From NCBI GenBank assembly GCA_964528425.1, contig CAZGTD010000007.1, positions 12,842-76,841 of the forward strand: a stretch of 64,000 nt of DNA, read 5' to 3'. The DNA is from UBA3263 sp964528425. GTDB lineage: Bacteria; Bacteroidota; Bacteroidia; Bacteroidales; Muribaculaceae. Positions 54,201 through 63,193 of this stretch are shown here, piece by piece. Below the pieces are notes generated by a model, which ran no database searches, had not been told where the DNA came from, and saw only the letters and a program-made list of their open reading frames with translations. The position numbers and the translations under genes are program-made. Each line of letters begins with the position of its first letter. The stretch's first letter is position 1.

Positions 54201-54208
54201 TAACTTTG
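54201..54208 (+). promoter_or_regulatory. -7 element of the RND efflux operon
   Basis: TAACTTTG, 27 nt before the ATG at 54236. No TTTG at -33; the upstream inverted repeat may bind an activator or repressor instead. Confidence 0.6.
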
Positions 54209-54235
54209 CGGGGTAATTTATCAACTATAATATTT

Positions 54236-55393
54236 ATGAAGCTAAATTTCAGAAACTTCGGACTGACCGCGGTGGTTTTGTCCGCATTTTCAATGATGAC
54301 CGGCTGCGGCGGTAAAGATGAAAAGGCCGCAGCTGCCGCCATGGCGGCCCAGCAGGCTCCCGCGCTGGCCGTAGAAACTATCGCAACGAGCGATATTACT
54401 CTCGACAACCAATATCCCGCAACCATCAAGGGCAAAACCGACATTGAGGTGCGCCCCATGATTAGCGGCAATATCGTTGCCGTTCATGTTGACGAAGGTG
54501 CCCACGTTAATAAGGGTCAGGTGTTATTTACTATCGACCAGGTGCCTTATCAGGCTGCCGTAGACCAGGCCCGCGCTGCCGTTAATGTTGCGAAAACCTC
54601 GGTAGAAACCGCTAAAATTTCAGTTAATTCCAACCGTACGCTTCGCGACAAGAATATTATTTCGGAGCATGCCATGCAGATTTCCGAAAATCAGCTTGCC
54701 CAGGCTCAGGCTCAGCTTGCCCAGGCCCAGGCCGGATTGACAAATGCCCTCAAAAATCTTAGCTACACGCAGGTTACTGCTCCGTCGAGCGGCGTTGTAG
54801 GGTCTATTCCCTTGCGCGTAGGAGCTCTGGCGTCGCCTTCGACCGCACTGACAACCGTCAGCGACAATTCGCAGGTTTATGCCTACTTCTCGTTGACGGA
54901 ACGCCAGATTCTCGACATGACCGACGGTGGAGCTATTTCGTTGAATGCAGCTATCGCCAAGATGCCCGAGGTGGAACTCAAGCTGGCCAACGGCGCTATT
55001 TATGCCCAGAAGGGTAAGGTGGCCACTGTTAGCGGCGTTATCGATGCCGCTACCGGCGCCAGCACCGTGCGTGCGCTGTTCAATAACGAAAACGGCATTC
55101 TCCGCTCCGGCTCAACCGGCTCGGTTATCGTTCCGCAAACGTTTACCGACGTTGTTGTCATTCCTCAGAAGGCTACCGGCGAAATCCAGGGTATGAAATA
55201 CGTTCTTCTTCTCGACAAGGATAATGTCCTCAGCCAGCAAACCATCACTGTGGCTCCCGAGCAGGACGGCAAGAACTACGTTGTTCTCGACGGCCTCAAG
55301 CCCGGCGACCGCATCGTTACCGAAGGCGTTGGCACCAAAGCCCGCCCCGGCATGACTATTCAACCGATTGAACAACCTGCCCAAGAAAAATAA
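54236..55393 (+). CDS. RND efflux periplasmic adaptor lipoprotein
   Basis: 385 residues from the ATG at 54236; the longer frame starts inside the -7 box. Lipobox MTGC with Cys24. The lipoyl-like half-motif GNIVAVHVDEGAHVNKGQVLF, a helical hairpin with 'SENQLAQAQAQLAQAQAGL', a second lipoyl half and beta-barrel domains match the AcrA/MexA family. It links the pump and the outer-membrane channel encoded next. Its stop codon overlaps the start of the pump gene by one base (TAATG). Confidence 0.93.
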   Translation: MKLNFRNFGLTAVVLSAFSMMTGCGGKDEKAAAAAMAAQQAPALAVETIATSDITLDNQYPATIKGKTDIEVRPMISGNIVAVHVDEGAHVNKGQVLFTIDQVPYQAAVDQARAAVNVAKTSVETAKISVNSNRTLRDKNIISEHAMQISENQLAQAQAQLAQAQAGLTNALKNLSYTQVTAPSSGVVGSIPLRVGALASPSTALTTVSDNSQVYAYFSLTERQILDMTDGGAISLNAAIAKMPEVELKLANGAIYAQKGKVATVSGVIDAATGASTVRALFNNENGILRSGSTGSVIVPQTFTDVVVIPQKATGEIQGMKYVLLLDKDNVLSQQTITVAPEQDGKNYVVLDGLKPGDRIVTEGVGTKARPGMTIQPIEQPAQEK

Positions 55394-58300
55394 TGAACCT
55401 TTCGAGATTTATTAACCGTCCGGTACTGTCGACGGTTATTTCAATTTTCATTGTGCTGCTGGGTTTGATCGGCCTTGTGTCGCTGCCCATCACGCAATTC
55501 CCCGACATTGCGCCGCCAACCATTTCGGTGTCTACGCAATATCCGGGCGCCAACGCCCAGGCGGTGCTCAACTCCGTTATCGCACCGCTTGAAGAGAGCA
55601 TCAACGGCGTTGAAGGCATGACCTATATGGAGTCGAGCGCAACCTCCAATGGGTCGGCAACCATTACCGTCACCTTTGAGCAAGGCTATAACGCCGATAT
55701 GGCTGCGGTTAACGTGCAGAACCGCGTAAGTGCCGCCACCAACTTGCTTCCGTCGGAAGTTGTTAAGGTCGGTGTTACCACCAAGAAGCGTCAGAGCTCG
55801 ATGCTTGTCGGCGTTGCCCTCTATGACACCACCGGTGTTTATACTCCGGAGTTCCTCGACAACTACATGAAAATCAACGTTGTTCCGCAGCTGCAACGCG
55901 TTTCCGGCGTGGGCGACGTAATGGCCATGTCGGCGGACTACTCCATGCGCATATGGATTAAGCCGGAAGTGATGGCTCAATATGGCCTTGAGCCGAGCGA
56001 TATTTCCGCCGCCATTGCCGAGCAGAACCTTGAGGCTGCTCCGGGTGTGTTCGGTCAGCAAGGTAACCAGAGCTTTGAATATACCCTCCGCTACAAAGGC
56101 CGTTTGCAAACACCCGAAGAGTTTGAAAACATCGTGGTTCGTGCCTCCGACAACGGCGATGTGCTTTACCTGAAGGATGTGGCCGACATTGAAATGGGCC
56201 GCGTAACCTACGGTTTCGCCAATATGCTCAACGGCTACCGGTCGTCGTTTGCAATGGTGTTTCAGACCCCGGGGTCCAACGCAACCCAGATTATCAACGA
56301 CTGTCTGGATGTAGTTGACCAGATGCGCGCCGACCTGCCTCCGGGCCTCGACTTCGCGATTCCGATGAATAACAACGACTTCCTATATGCGTCGATCCAC
56401 CATGTTATTCAAACCCTTATCGAGGCCTTTATCCTGGTGTTCCTCGTAACATACCTGTTCCTGCAGGATATTCGCTCGACCATCATTCCCGCCATTGCCA
56501 TTCCGGTTGCCCTTATCGGCACATTCTTCGGCATGAAGATGATTGGCTTCTCGATTAACCTTATTACGCTGTCGGCTCTTGTGCTGGCTATCGCCATTGT
56601 GGTCGACGACGCCATAGTCGTGGTCGAGGCCGTACACGCCAAACTCGACGTCGGCTACCGCAGCGCGCGCAAGGCGGCCATCGACGCCATGGGCGAAATC
56701 GGCGGCGCTATCATTTCGATTACCCTCGTAATGATGCTCGTGTTTATTCCCGTGAGCTTCATGTCGGGCACTGCCGGCGTGTTCTATCGCCAGTTTGGCT
56801 TGACAATGGCAATGGCCATCGGCTTCTCGGCTATTAACGCATTGACTCTGTCGCCGGCCCTCTGCGCCGTGTTCCTCAAACCTCATAAGGGCGAGGAAGA
56901 CGAAACTAATGCAACCCTCGGCGCCCGAGTTAAAGAAAACGTTGCCGGCGCGGCCAAATCGATGAAGAGCCGCTTCGTATTCCCGGCCTGGGTGACCACT
57001 CTGCTTCTGCTGGCAACCATTGTGTTCATGGTTCTCGGCTGGTTTAACTTCGAAAATGTTACCATTAGTTGCATTGCCGTAGTAGTAGCGATTTTTGCGC
57101 TGATCGGCCTATTCTCGCGTAAGTTCAAAGATGCTTTCGAGCGTACATTCGAAAAACTCCAGGTTGTATATAAAAAAGGCTCGCACTTTTTCATGCGCCA
57201 TAAGGTAACCTCGTTTATCGCAGTGGTTATCAGTATCGTAGTTTTGGTTTGGCTGATGAAAACAACACCGAATGAACTCGTGCCCAGCGAAGACACCGGC
57301 ACACTGTTCTGTATGGTCGACATGCCTCCGGGCACATCGCAAGAGCGTACGATGGAGGTCATGAACCAGGTTCAGGAAATCCTCAGCCATATTCCGGCCG
57401 TTGAATATGCCCAGCAGATTGTAGGCTATTCGTTTATTGCCGGTCAGGGTTCAACCTACGGTACCTTCATTCTGAAGCTGAAGAACTGGAGCCAGCGTTC
57501 GTCGGCAGAGAGTTCTCAGGCTATTCTCGGCCAGATTTATGGTGCAGCTTCGCAGATTATTAAAGGTGGCCGCGTGGTTGCGTTTGCGCCTCCGATGATT
57601 TCCGGTTTCGGCGTAACCAACGGTTTTGAGCTGAAAATGCAGGATAAAACCGGTGGCGACGTTAATGAGTTCTATGCAATAGTTCAGAACTTCCTTGCCG
57701 AGCTTAACCAGCGTCCGGAAATCCAGACGGCCTATACCACCTTCAACCCCACGTTCCCTCAATATCGCGTTGATATCGACGCCGCTAAGGTTAAGCAGGC
57801 CGGCATCAGCCCGCAGCAGATTCTGTCGGCACTGCAGGGTTATTATGGTGGCATGTATGTTTCGAACTTCAACCGTTTCGGTAAAATCTATCGCGTAATG
57901 ATGCAGGCTCCGGCCGAATCGCGCGTAAGTCCCGAAACCCTCGACCTAATTAAGGTGCGCAACAGCCGCACCGGCCAGATGGCATCGGTTGCCAACTTCG
58001 TGACTCTCGAAAAAACCTATGCCCCCGACCTGTTGAACCGCTTCAATATGTTTACCTCGATTGCCGTTACCGGTAACCCGGCTCCCGGCTATTCGTCGGG
58101 CCAGGCGCTCGAAGCCATTGCGCAGGTTGCCCACCAGACGCTGCCCCCCGGTTTCGGCTATGAATATGCCGGTCTGACACGCGAAGAATCCAAACAGTCG
58201 TCGAACTCAACCGCCGTTATTTTCGGCCTCTGTCTGCTCTTTGTCTACCTGCTGCTTTCAGCTCAATACGAGAGCTATATCGTTCCGTTTGCGGTTATCC

Positions 58301-58767
58301 TTTCGATTCCTTTCGGTCTGATGGGCTCGTTTGTGTTCGCTCAGATTTTCAGCATCTCCAACAATATCTATTTCCAGATTGCGCTGATTATGCTGATCGG
58401 CCTGCTGGCTAAAAATGCGATTCTTATCGTTGAGTTTGCCCTTGAGCGCCGCCGCACCGGCATGAGCATCATCAACGCCGCAATTCAGGGTGCTTCGGCC
58501 CGTTTGCGCGCTATTCTCATGACCTCTATCGCTCTTATCATCGGTTTGCTGCCGCTGATGTTCTCGCATGGCGTAGGTGCCAACGGCAACCGTGCGCTCG
58601 GCACCGGCTCTATCGGCGGTATGCTTATCGGTATGATTCTGCAGCTGATATTCGTGCCCGCGCTCTTTGTGATTTTCCAGAAGATTCAGGAAAAGATTTC
58701 GCCGCTGAAATGGCAGGATACAAACAACGCCGGTATAGGCGCTGAAATTGAACAATATTCACGCTAA
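55393..58767 (+). CDS. RND multidrug efflux pump (AcrB/HAE1 family) with extra membrane segments
   Basis: 1124 residues, longer than the usual 1030-1060. The proton-relay aspartates are D405 and D406 in AIVVDDAIVVVEAV, and the lysine is in GLLAKNAILIVEFALERR. The start MNLSRFINRPVLSTVISIF is typical. Between SPALCAVFLKPHK (near 495) and the next standard helix (near 605) lies an insert of about 75 residues with two hydrophobic stretches, about 528-551 and 556-575. The pump would then have 14 membrane helices rather than 12. It forms a tripartite system with the adaptor and the OprM-like channel. Confidence 0.94.
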   Translation: MNLSRFINRPVLSTVISIFIVLLGLIGLVSLPITQFPDIAPPTISVSTQYPGANAQAVLNSVIAPLEESINGVEGMTYMESSATSNGSATITVTFEQGYNADMAAVNVQNRVSAATNLLPSEVVKVGVTTKKRQSSMLVGVALYDTTGVYTPEFLDNYMKINVVPQLQRVSGVGDVMAMSADYSMRIWIKPEVMAQYGLEPSDISAAIAEQNLEAAPGVFGQQGNQSFEYTLRYKGRLQTPEEFENIVVRASDNGDVLYLKDVADIEMGRVTYGFANMLNGYRSSFAMVFQTPGSNATQIINDCLDVVDQMRADLPPGLDFAIPMNNNDFLYASIHHVIQTLIEAFILVFLVTYLFLQDIRSTIIPAIAIPVALIGTFFGMKMIGFSINLITLSALVLAIAIVVDDAIVVVEAVHAKLDVGYRSARKAAIDAMGEIGGAIISITLVMMLVFIPVSFMSGTAGVFYRQFGLTMAMAIGFSAINALTLSPALCAVFLKPHKGEEDETNATLGARVKENVAGAAKSMKSRFVFPAWVTTLLLLATIVFMVLGWFNFENVTISCIAVVVAIFALIGLFSRKFKDAFERTFEKLQVVYKKGSHFFMRHKVTSFIAVVISIVVLVWLMKTTPNELVPSEDTGTLFCMVDMPPGTSQERTMEVMNQVQEILSHIPAVEYAQQIVGYSFIAGQGSTYGTFILKLKNWSQRSSAESSQAILGQIYGAASQIIKGGRVVAFAPPMISGFGVTNGFELKMQDKTGGDVNEFYAIVQNFLAELNQRPEIQTAYTTFNPTFPQYRVDIDAAKVKQAGISPQQILSALQGYYGGMYVSNFNRFGKIYRVMMQAPAESRVSPETLDLIKVRNSRTGQMASVANFVTLEKTYAPDLLNRFNMFTSIAVTGNPAPGYSSGQALEAIAQVAHQTLPPGFGYEYAGLTREESKQSSNSTAVIFGLCLLFVYLLLSAQYESYIVPFAVILSIPFGLMGSFVFAQIFSISNNIYFQIALIMLIGLLAKNAILIVEFALERRRTGMSIINAAIQGASARLRAILMTSIALIIGLLPLMFSHGVGANGNRALGTGSIGGMLIGMILQLIFVPALFVIFQKIQEKISPLKWQDTNNAGIGAEIEQYSR

Positions 58768-58773
58768 AATATA

Positions 58774-60171
58774 ATGAAGACAAATAAACTCGCGGCAGCT
58801 CTGCTGGTAGTGGCCCTCGGGGTCGCTACCTCCGGCTGCCATATCTATAAAAAGTTCGAAATGCCGGCCGACTCGGCGCTCGGCACTGAGTTCGAACAGG
58901 CTAAGGCGCAGGAACCCGACTCAGCGGCCCTGGGCAATTTGCCGTGGCAGCAGGTATTCACCGACCCGTTGCTTAACGACCTCATTAACCGCGCGCTGGA
59001 GAATAACACCGACCTGAAAAACGCCAAACTCAACGTCGACGTGGCCCACGCCAATATGCTTGGCGCCCGATTGAGCTACTTGCCGTCGGTGGTGCTCGCT
59101 CCCAACGGCTCTGGCTCAACAACTTCGCTGCCCGGAGCTACCATGACCTGGACCTATCAGATTCCGCTGAGCGTAAGCTGGGAAATCGATGTGTTCGGCA
59201 AGACCCTCAATGCCAAACGCTCGGCCGGCGAAGCCTATCGCATGAGCCTCGACTACGAGCAGGCCGTAAAGTCGCAGATTATCGGCGGCGTCGCCAACTG
59301 CTTCTATGCTATCTCGGCACTTGAAATGCAGCTTGACCTGCAAAAATCAACCGCCGCAAACTGGGCCAAGTCGGTTGAAATGATGAAATCTGTCTGGGAG
59401 GCCGGCAATACCACGGCCGCAGCAGTTGTGCAGAGCCAGGCTCAATACGAGAGCATCCTCGCTTCGATTGCCGATCTGGAAACGAATCTTCATGAGCTCA
59501 ACAACACCATGTCGCTCCTTTTGGGCGTGATGCCCCAGACCTGGGCTATTCCTGCCGGACTGAGCGTTGAATTGCCTGCCGACTTCAATGCGGGCGTACC
59601 TATGGTCGCCCTGGCCAACCGCCCCGACGTGCGCGCCCAGGAACGCCAGCTGGCAATTGCTTACTATGCCACTAACTCGGCCCGCGCTGCATTCTATCCG
59701 TCGCTGACTATTTCTCCGTCGGGAGGTTTCACCAACTCGCTGGGTGGCATGATTTTCAACCCCGGAAAATGGTTCCTGAACCTTGCCGGCTCGCTGACCG
59801 CTCCGCTCTTTGCCCGCGGTCAGAATATTGCGCGCCTCAAGGCAGCCAAGGCCCAGCAGGAGCAGAGCATGAACACGTTTGAGTATACCGTTATGAAAGC
59901 GGCCGGCGAAGTCGGCAGCGCTCTTGTAACCTACAATAACGCTCTTGTTAAGGAGAAGCATCTTGCGTCGCAGGTCGACTACATGACCCAGGCCGTTGAC
60001 ATAACCGAAACCCTGTTTCTCAACTCCGCCACTAACTATAACACTACCTATCTGGAGGTAATTACCGCGCAGCAAAACCTTTTGGGCTGCCAGATGAACC
60101 TGCTGAACTGCCAGCTGGCCCGAAGCCGTGCGGTCATCAACCTCTATCAGAGTCTCGGTGGTGGCCGATAA
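58774..60171 (+). CDS. TolC/OprM-type outer-membrane efflux lipoprotein
   Basis: 465 residues. Lipobox TSGC with Cys22. Two repeats of helices and strands: 'LNDLINRALENNTDLKNAKL', LPLSVSWEIDVFGKTL-like strands (PLSVSWEIDVFGKTLNAKR), then LANRPDVRAQERQLA and FNPGKWFLNLAGSLTAPLF. This is the NodT/OprM family, the outer-membrane duct of the efflux system. It lies 6 bp behind the pump gene. Confidence 0.94.
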   Translation: MKTNKLAAALLVVALGVATSGCHIYKKFEMPADSALGTEFEQAKAQEPDSAALGNLPWQQVFTDPLLNDLINRALENNTDLKNAKLNVDVAHANMLGARLSYLPSVVLAPNGSGSTTSLPGATMTWTYQIPLSVSWEIDVFGKTLNAKRSAGEAYRMSLDYEQAVKSQIIGGVANCFYAISALEMQLDLQKSTAANWAKSVEMMKSVWEAGNTTAAAVVQSQAQYESILASIADLETNLHELNNTMSLLLGVMPQTWAIPAGLSVELPADFNAGVPMVALANRPDVRAQERQLAIAYYATNSARAAFYPSLTISPSGGFTNSLGGMIFNPGKWFLNLAGSLTAPLFARGQNIARLKAAKAQQEQSMNTFEYTVMKAAGEVGSALVTYNNALVKEKHLASQVDYMTQAVDITETLFLNSATNYNTTYLEVITAQQNLLGCQMNLLNCQLARSRAVINLYQSLGGGR

Positions 60172-60211
60172 CCGATTTATAATTGCTAACCGCTAATACC
60201 TACTTAACGAA

Positions 60212-61003
60212 ATGATTTCCGACAAAGCTTTCGTTGACCCGGCTGCCAAGCTCGGCAACAACGTAACCATCAAACCGTTCGCCTACGTTGATGCCGATGT
60301 TGAAATCGGCGACAACACGGTTGTGATGCCCTATGCCAGCATCATGGCCGGCTCGCGTATCGGCAGCAACTGCAAGATATACCAGGGTGCCATTATCGGT
60401 GCGGAGCCGCAAGACTTCCGCTGGAAAGGCGAAAAATCGTTCTGCTATATCGGCGACAACACCGTTATTCGTGAGAATGTTATCATTAACCGTGGCATTA
60501 GTCCCGAGCGTGGAACCCGCATCGGAGCTGATTGCTTCATCATGGCCAAAAGCCACATTGGCCACGACTCGGTTGTTGCCGACAAAGTGGTTGTTGGCAA
60601 CGGTGCGACTATTGCCGGCGACGTTGAGGTTGATTCGTGCTCGATTCTTTCGTCTAACGTTATTCTGCATGAGCGCAGCCATGTTGGCCGCTGGGCGGTT
60701 GTTAAGGGCGGTTGCCGCATAGGCTCCAATGTGCCTCCGTTCGTAATCATAGCCCACAATCCTGCAGAATTCTTCGGCGTTAACGCCTGGATTATGAAAA
60801 AGAATGGTTTCTCTGAAGATGAAATCGACGATATCGCCAAGGCATATCGCCATCTCTATCAGTCGGGCACTTCAGTATTCAATGCCCTCAAACGCATTGA
60901 AGCCGACGTTACTCCCGGCGAACACCGCGATGCGATTCTTGATTTTATACGCAATAATAATCTGCGTGTTGTAGGTGCCCACCTTGATGTTGTCGAAGAT
61001 TAA
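60212..61003 (+). CDS. lpxA: LpxA-family acyl-ACP:UDP-GlcNAc acyltransferase
   Basis: 263 residues. A left-handed beta-helix of hexapeptide repeats runs to about 190, then a helical end. GAEPQDFRWKGE, 'VIRENVIINRGI' and SHIGHD with the expected catalytic His are as in LpxA. The canonical GGMTAVHQF stretch is replaced by SSNVILHERSHVGRW. Bacteroidetes often carry two LpxA homologues, one fused or linked to lpxC and fabZ; this stand-alone copy may have another acyl or sugar preference (inference). The flippase-like gene overlaps its 3' end by 17 bp. Confidence 0.83.
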   Translation: MISDKAFVDPAAKLGNNVTIKPFAYVDADVEIGDNTVVMPYASIMAGSRIGSNCKIYQGAIIGAEPQDFRWKGEKSFCYIGDNTVIRENVIINRGISPERGTRIGADCFIMAKSHIGHDSVVADKVVVGNGATIAGDVEVDSCSILSSNVILHERSHVGRWAVVKGGCRIGSNVPPFVIIAHNPAEFFGVNAWIMKKNGFSEDEIDDIAKAYRHLYQSGTSVFNALKRIEADVTPGEHRDAILDFIRNNNLRVVGAHLDVVED

Positions 61004-61946
61004 AAAAGTTTTTTCATATGTAATCCCGCCGATAATTACGGTGGGATTATGTTTTGTGCTTTATCGCGACCTCGATTTCAAAATGCTGGGCGATGCCCTG
61101 CGCGAATGTTCGCCCTGGCCGGCGTTGCTGTTCGTGGCTGTAAATATTCTGGCTATGATTTTCAGGGGTCTGCGCTGGCGCTTGCAGTTGCGCGTTTCGG
61201 GAGTCAATCCGGGTGTGGGAGTCATGAGCCGTTCAATTTTCGGAACCTACGCTGTTAACCTGGTGTTTCCGCGTCTGGGCGAGTTTTGGCGGTGTGGCTA
61301 CATATCGCGTGTTTCCGGAGCGGAATTTTCTACGGTTTTCGGCTCTATGGTGGCTGACCGCCTGGCCGACACGGTAATGGTCGGCCTGATTTCGCTGATT
61401 ACCCTTTTGTGTTCCGGCCCGGCCATGGCTAAGTTTATGGAGCAGGCCAATATTTCAACCGACTTTTTGAGTGGTTGGATATTCTGGGCACTGCTTGCCG
61501 TAATGGTTATAGGGTGCGTATATGTTATTTTCGGCAAGGGCCGTCTTGCAGCCAAAATCCGCGGGTTCATGCTTAAAATGTGGGGCGGCTTCACATCAAT
61601 TTTTTCCATGAGCCACAAGGGCCTGTGGGCGCTGCTCACTCTTGGCATCTGGGGCGGATATATGGCCTCTATGGCTTTTGCAATGGCCGCTTATCCGCCA
61701 ACGGCTGCCCTCGCAATGGATGCCGTTATGATAACCTTCGTGTTCGGTTCGCTGGCCATGGCTATTCCGAGCAACGGTGGTATAGGTCCCTGGCAGTTTG
61801 CGGTAATTTTAGCGTTGAGCGGGCTTTTTGGCATTCCGCGCGAAACGGCCCTGATTTTCGCAACCCTCAATCTCGGTGCAAATACTCTGCTGAATATTCT
61901 GCTTGGCCTCTATACCTTCGGCCACATTGCTCTGAAGAAAAACTAA
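60987..61946 (+). CDS. Lysylphosphatidylglycerol synthase TM-region-like (UPF0104) membrane protein
   Basis: 319 residues from the ATG at 60987 (MLSKIKKVFSYVI); a GTG at 60975 is possible. Eight or so membrane helices. 'NILAMIFRGLRWRLQLRVSG', NLVFPRLGEFWRCGYISR, VADRLADT and 'AIPSNGGIGPWQFAVILALS' identify the flippase-like LPG_synthase_TM family. Its substrate is unknown; translational coupling to the LpxA-family gene suggests an envelope lipid role. Confidence 0.88.
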   Translation: MLSKIKKVFSYVIPPIITVGLCFVLYRDLDFKMLGDALRECSPWPALLFVAVNILAMIFRGLRWRLQLRVSGVNPGVGVMSRSIFGTYAVNLVFPRLGEFWRCGYISRVSGAEFSTVFGSMVADRLADTVMVGLISLITLLCSGPAMAKFMEQANISTDFLSGWIFWALLAVMVIGCVYVIFGKGRLAAKIRGFMLKMWGGFTSIFSMSHKGLWALLTLGIWGGYMASMAFAMAAYPPTAALAMDAVMITFVFGSLAMAIPSNGGIGPWQFAVILALSGLFGIPRETALIFATLNLGANTLLNILLGLYTFGHIALKKN

Positions 61947-62031
61947 TCTCCTGTTTTTTCTGTACTCATGTCAATTTTTTTAGACAGGAGCACAGTAGCA
62001 CAATAGCGTGGGATCACAAGATATTAAATAG

Positions 62032-62070
62032 CGAGGCGGCATCGGATTCCGATGTCGCCTCGTTTTTTTT
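62032..62070 (+). terminator. Strong intrinsic terminator
   Basis: A 14-bp stem CGAGGCGGCATCGG/CCGATGTCGCCTCG with one G-T pair and a 3-base loop, followed by eight T. It ends the efflux/LpxA operon and faces the end of gap, 15 bp away. Confidence 0.9.
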
Positions 62071-62085
62071 GGGGTTAACGGTTGA

Positions 62086-63093
62086 TTAGCCGTTGTATTT
62101 TTTCATTACGGCGATGAGGTCGAGAACCTTGTTGGAGTAGCCGATTTCGTTGTCGTACCAGCTAACAACCTTAACGAAGGTGTCGGTCAGAGCGATACCG
62201 GCCTTAGCGTCGAAGATAGAGGTGCGGGGGTCGCCGAGGAAGTCGCTGGAAACCACTGCGTCTTCGGTGTAGCCGAGAATACCTTTGAGTTCGCCTTCGC
62301 TGGCTTCCTTCATGGCAGCGCAGATTTCAGCGTAGGTAGCGGGCTTGGCCAGGTTAACGGTGAGGTCAACTACGGAAACGTCGAGGGTGGGAACGCGCAT
62401 CGACATGCCGGTGAGCTTGCCGTTGAGTTCGGGGATAACTTTGCCTACAGCCTTGGCAGCGCCGGTGCTGGAGGGGATGATGTTGCCGGAAGCAGCACGG
62501 CCGCCGCGCCAGTCTTTCATCGAAGGACCGTCAACGGTTTTCTGAGTAGCGGTGGTAGAGTGAACGGTGGTCATCAGGCCGTCGGTGATGCCGAACTTGT
62601 CGTTCAGAACCTTTGCGATGGGAGCGAGGCAGTTGGTGGTGCAGGAAGCGTTCGAAACGAACTGCTGACCGGCATAGGTTTTGTCGTTAACGCCGCAAAC
62701 GAACATGGGGGTGTCGTCCTTAGAGGGAGCGGACATAACAACGTATTTAGCGCCGGCTTCGATGTGGGCCTGAGCTTTTTCTTTGGTCAGGAACAGACCG
62801 GTCGATTCAACAACGTATTCTGCGCCAACTTCGCCCCAAGCGATTTCTGCGGGGTTCTTGCATGCGGTTACGCGGATGTGCTTGCCGTTAACGATGAGTT
62901 CGGATTTTTCCATGTCGTAGTCAACGGTGCCGTCGAAGTGACCGTGCATGGTGTCATACTTCAGCATGTAAGCCATGTAGTCAACGGGAAGAAGGTCGTT
63001 GATAGCAACAACTTCGATGTCGTCGCGCTTGGTGGAGGCGCGGAAAACAAAACGACCGATACGGCCAAAGCCGTTAATACCGATTTTTGTCAT
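62086..63093 (-). CDS. gap: Glyceraldehyde-3-phosphate dehydrogenase, type I
   Basis: 335 residues. NAD-binding start KIGINGFGRIGRFVFR, active-site 'FVSNASCTTNCLAPIAKVL' with the catalytic Cys, HSTTATQKTVDGPS, RGGRAASGNIIPSSTGAAKAVGKV and WYDNEIGYSNKVLDL are all intact. It catalyses the phosphorylating oxidation of glyceraldehyde-3-phosphate in glycolysis. It has its own promoter, embedded in an inverted repeat. Confidence 0.98.
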   Translation of the reverse strand: MTKIGINGFGRIGRFVFRASTKRDDIEVVAINDLLPVDYMAYMLKYDTMHGHFDGTVDYDMEKSELIVNGKHIRVTACKNPAEIAWGEVGAEYVVESTGLFLTKEKAQAHIEAGAKYVVMSAPSKDDTPMFVCGVNDKTYAGQQFVSNASCTTNCLAPIAKVLNDKFGITDGLMTTVHSTTATQKTVDGPSMKDWRGGRAASGNIIPSSTGAAKAVGKVIPELNGKLTGMSMRVPTLDVSVVDLTVNLAKPATYAEICAAMKEASEGELKGILGYTEDAVVSSDFLGDPRTSIFDAKAGIALTDTFVKVVSWYDNEIGYSNKVLDLIAVMKKYNG

Positions 63094-63137
63094 GAGGTTT
63101 ATTTGTTTAATGAATTAATTGGTTAGTATTAAATTTA

Positions 63138-63176
63138 GCAACCGCAAAGTTACAAAAAACTTTTGCGGTTGCCAAA
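63138..63176 (-). promoter_or_regulatory. gap promoter within an inverted repeat
   Basis: Minus-strand TTTG (63173-63176), 20 bp, TAACTTTG (63145-63152). The 11-bp arms GCAACCGCAAA (63138-63148) and TTTGCGGTTGC (63162-63172) lie in and beside it, with a 13-base spacer. In transcripts of the upstream gene this would form a hairpin and may act as its terminator; as DNA it could be an operator. Confidence 0.75.
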
Positions 63177-63193
63177 CTTTTTGTCAGGAATTT

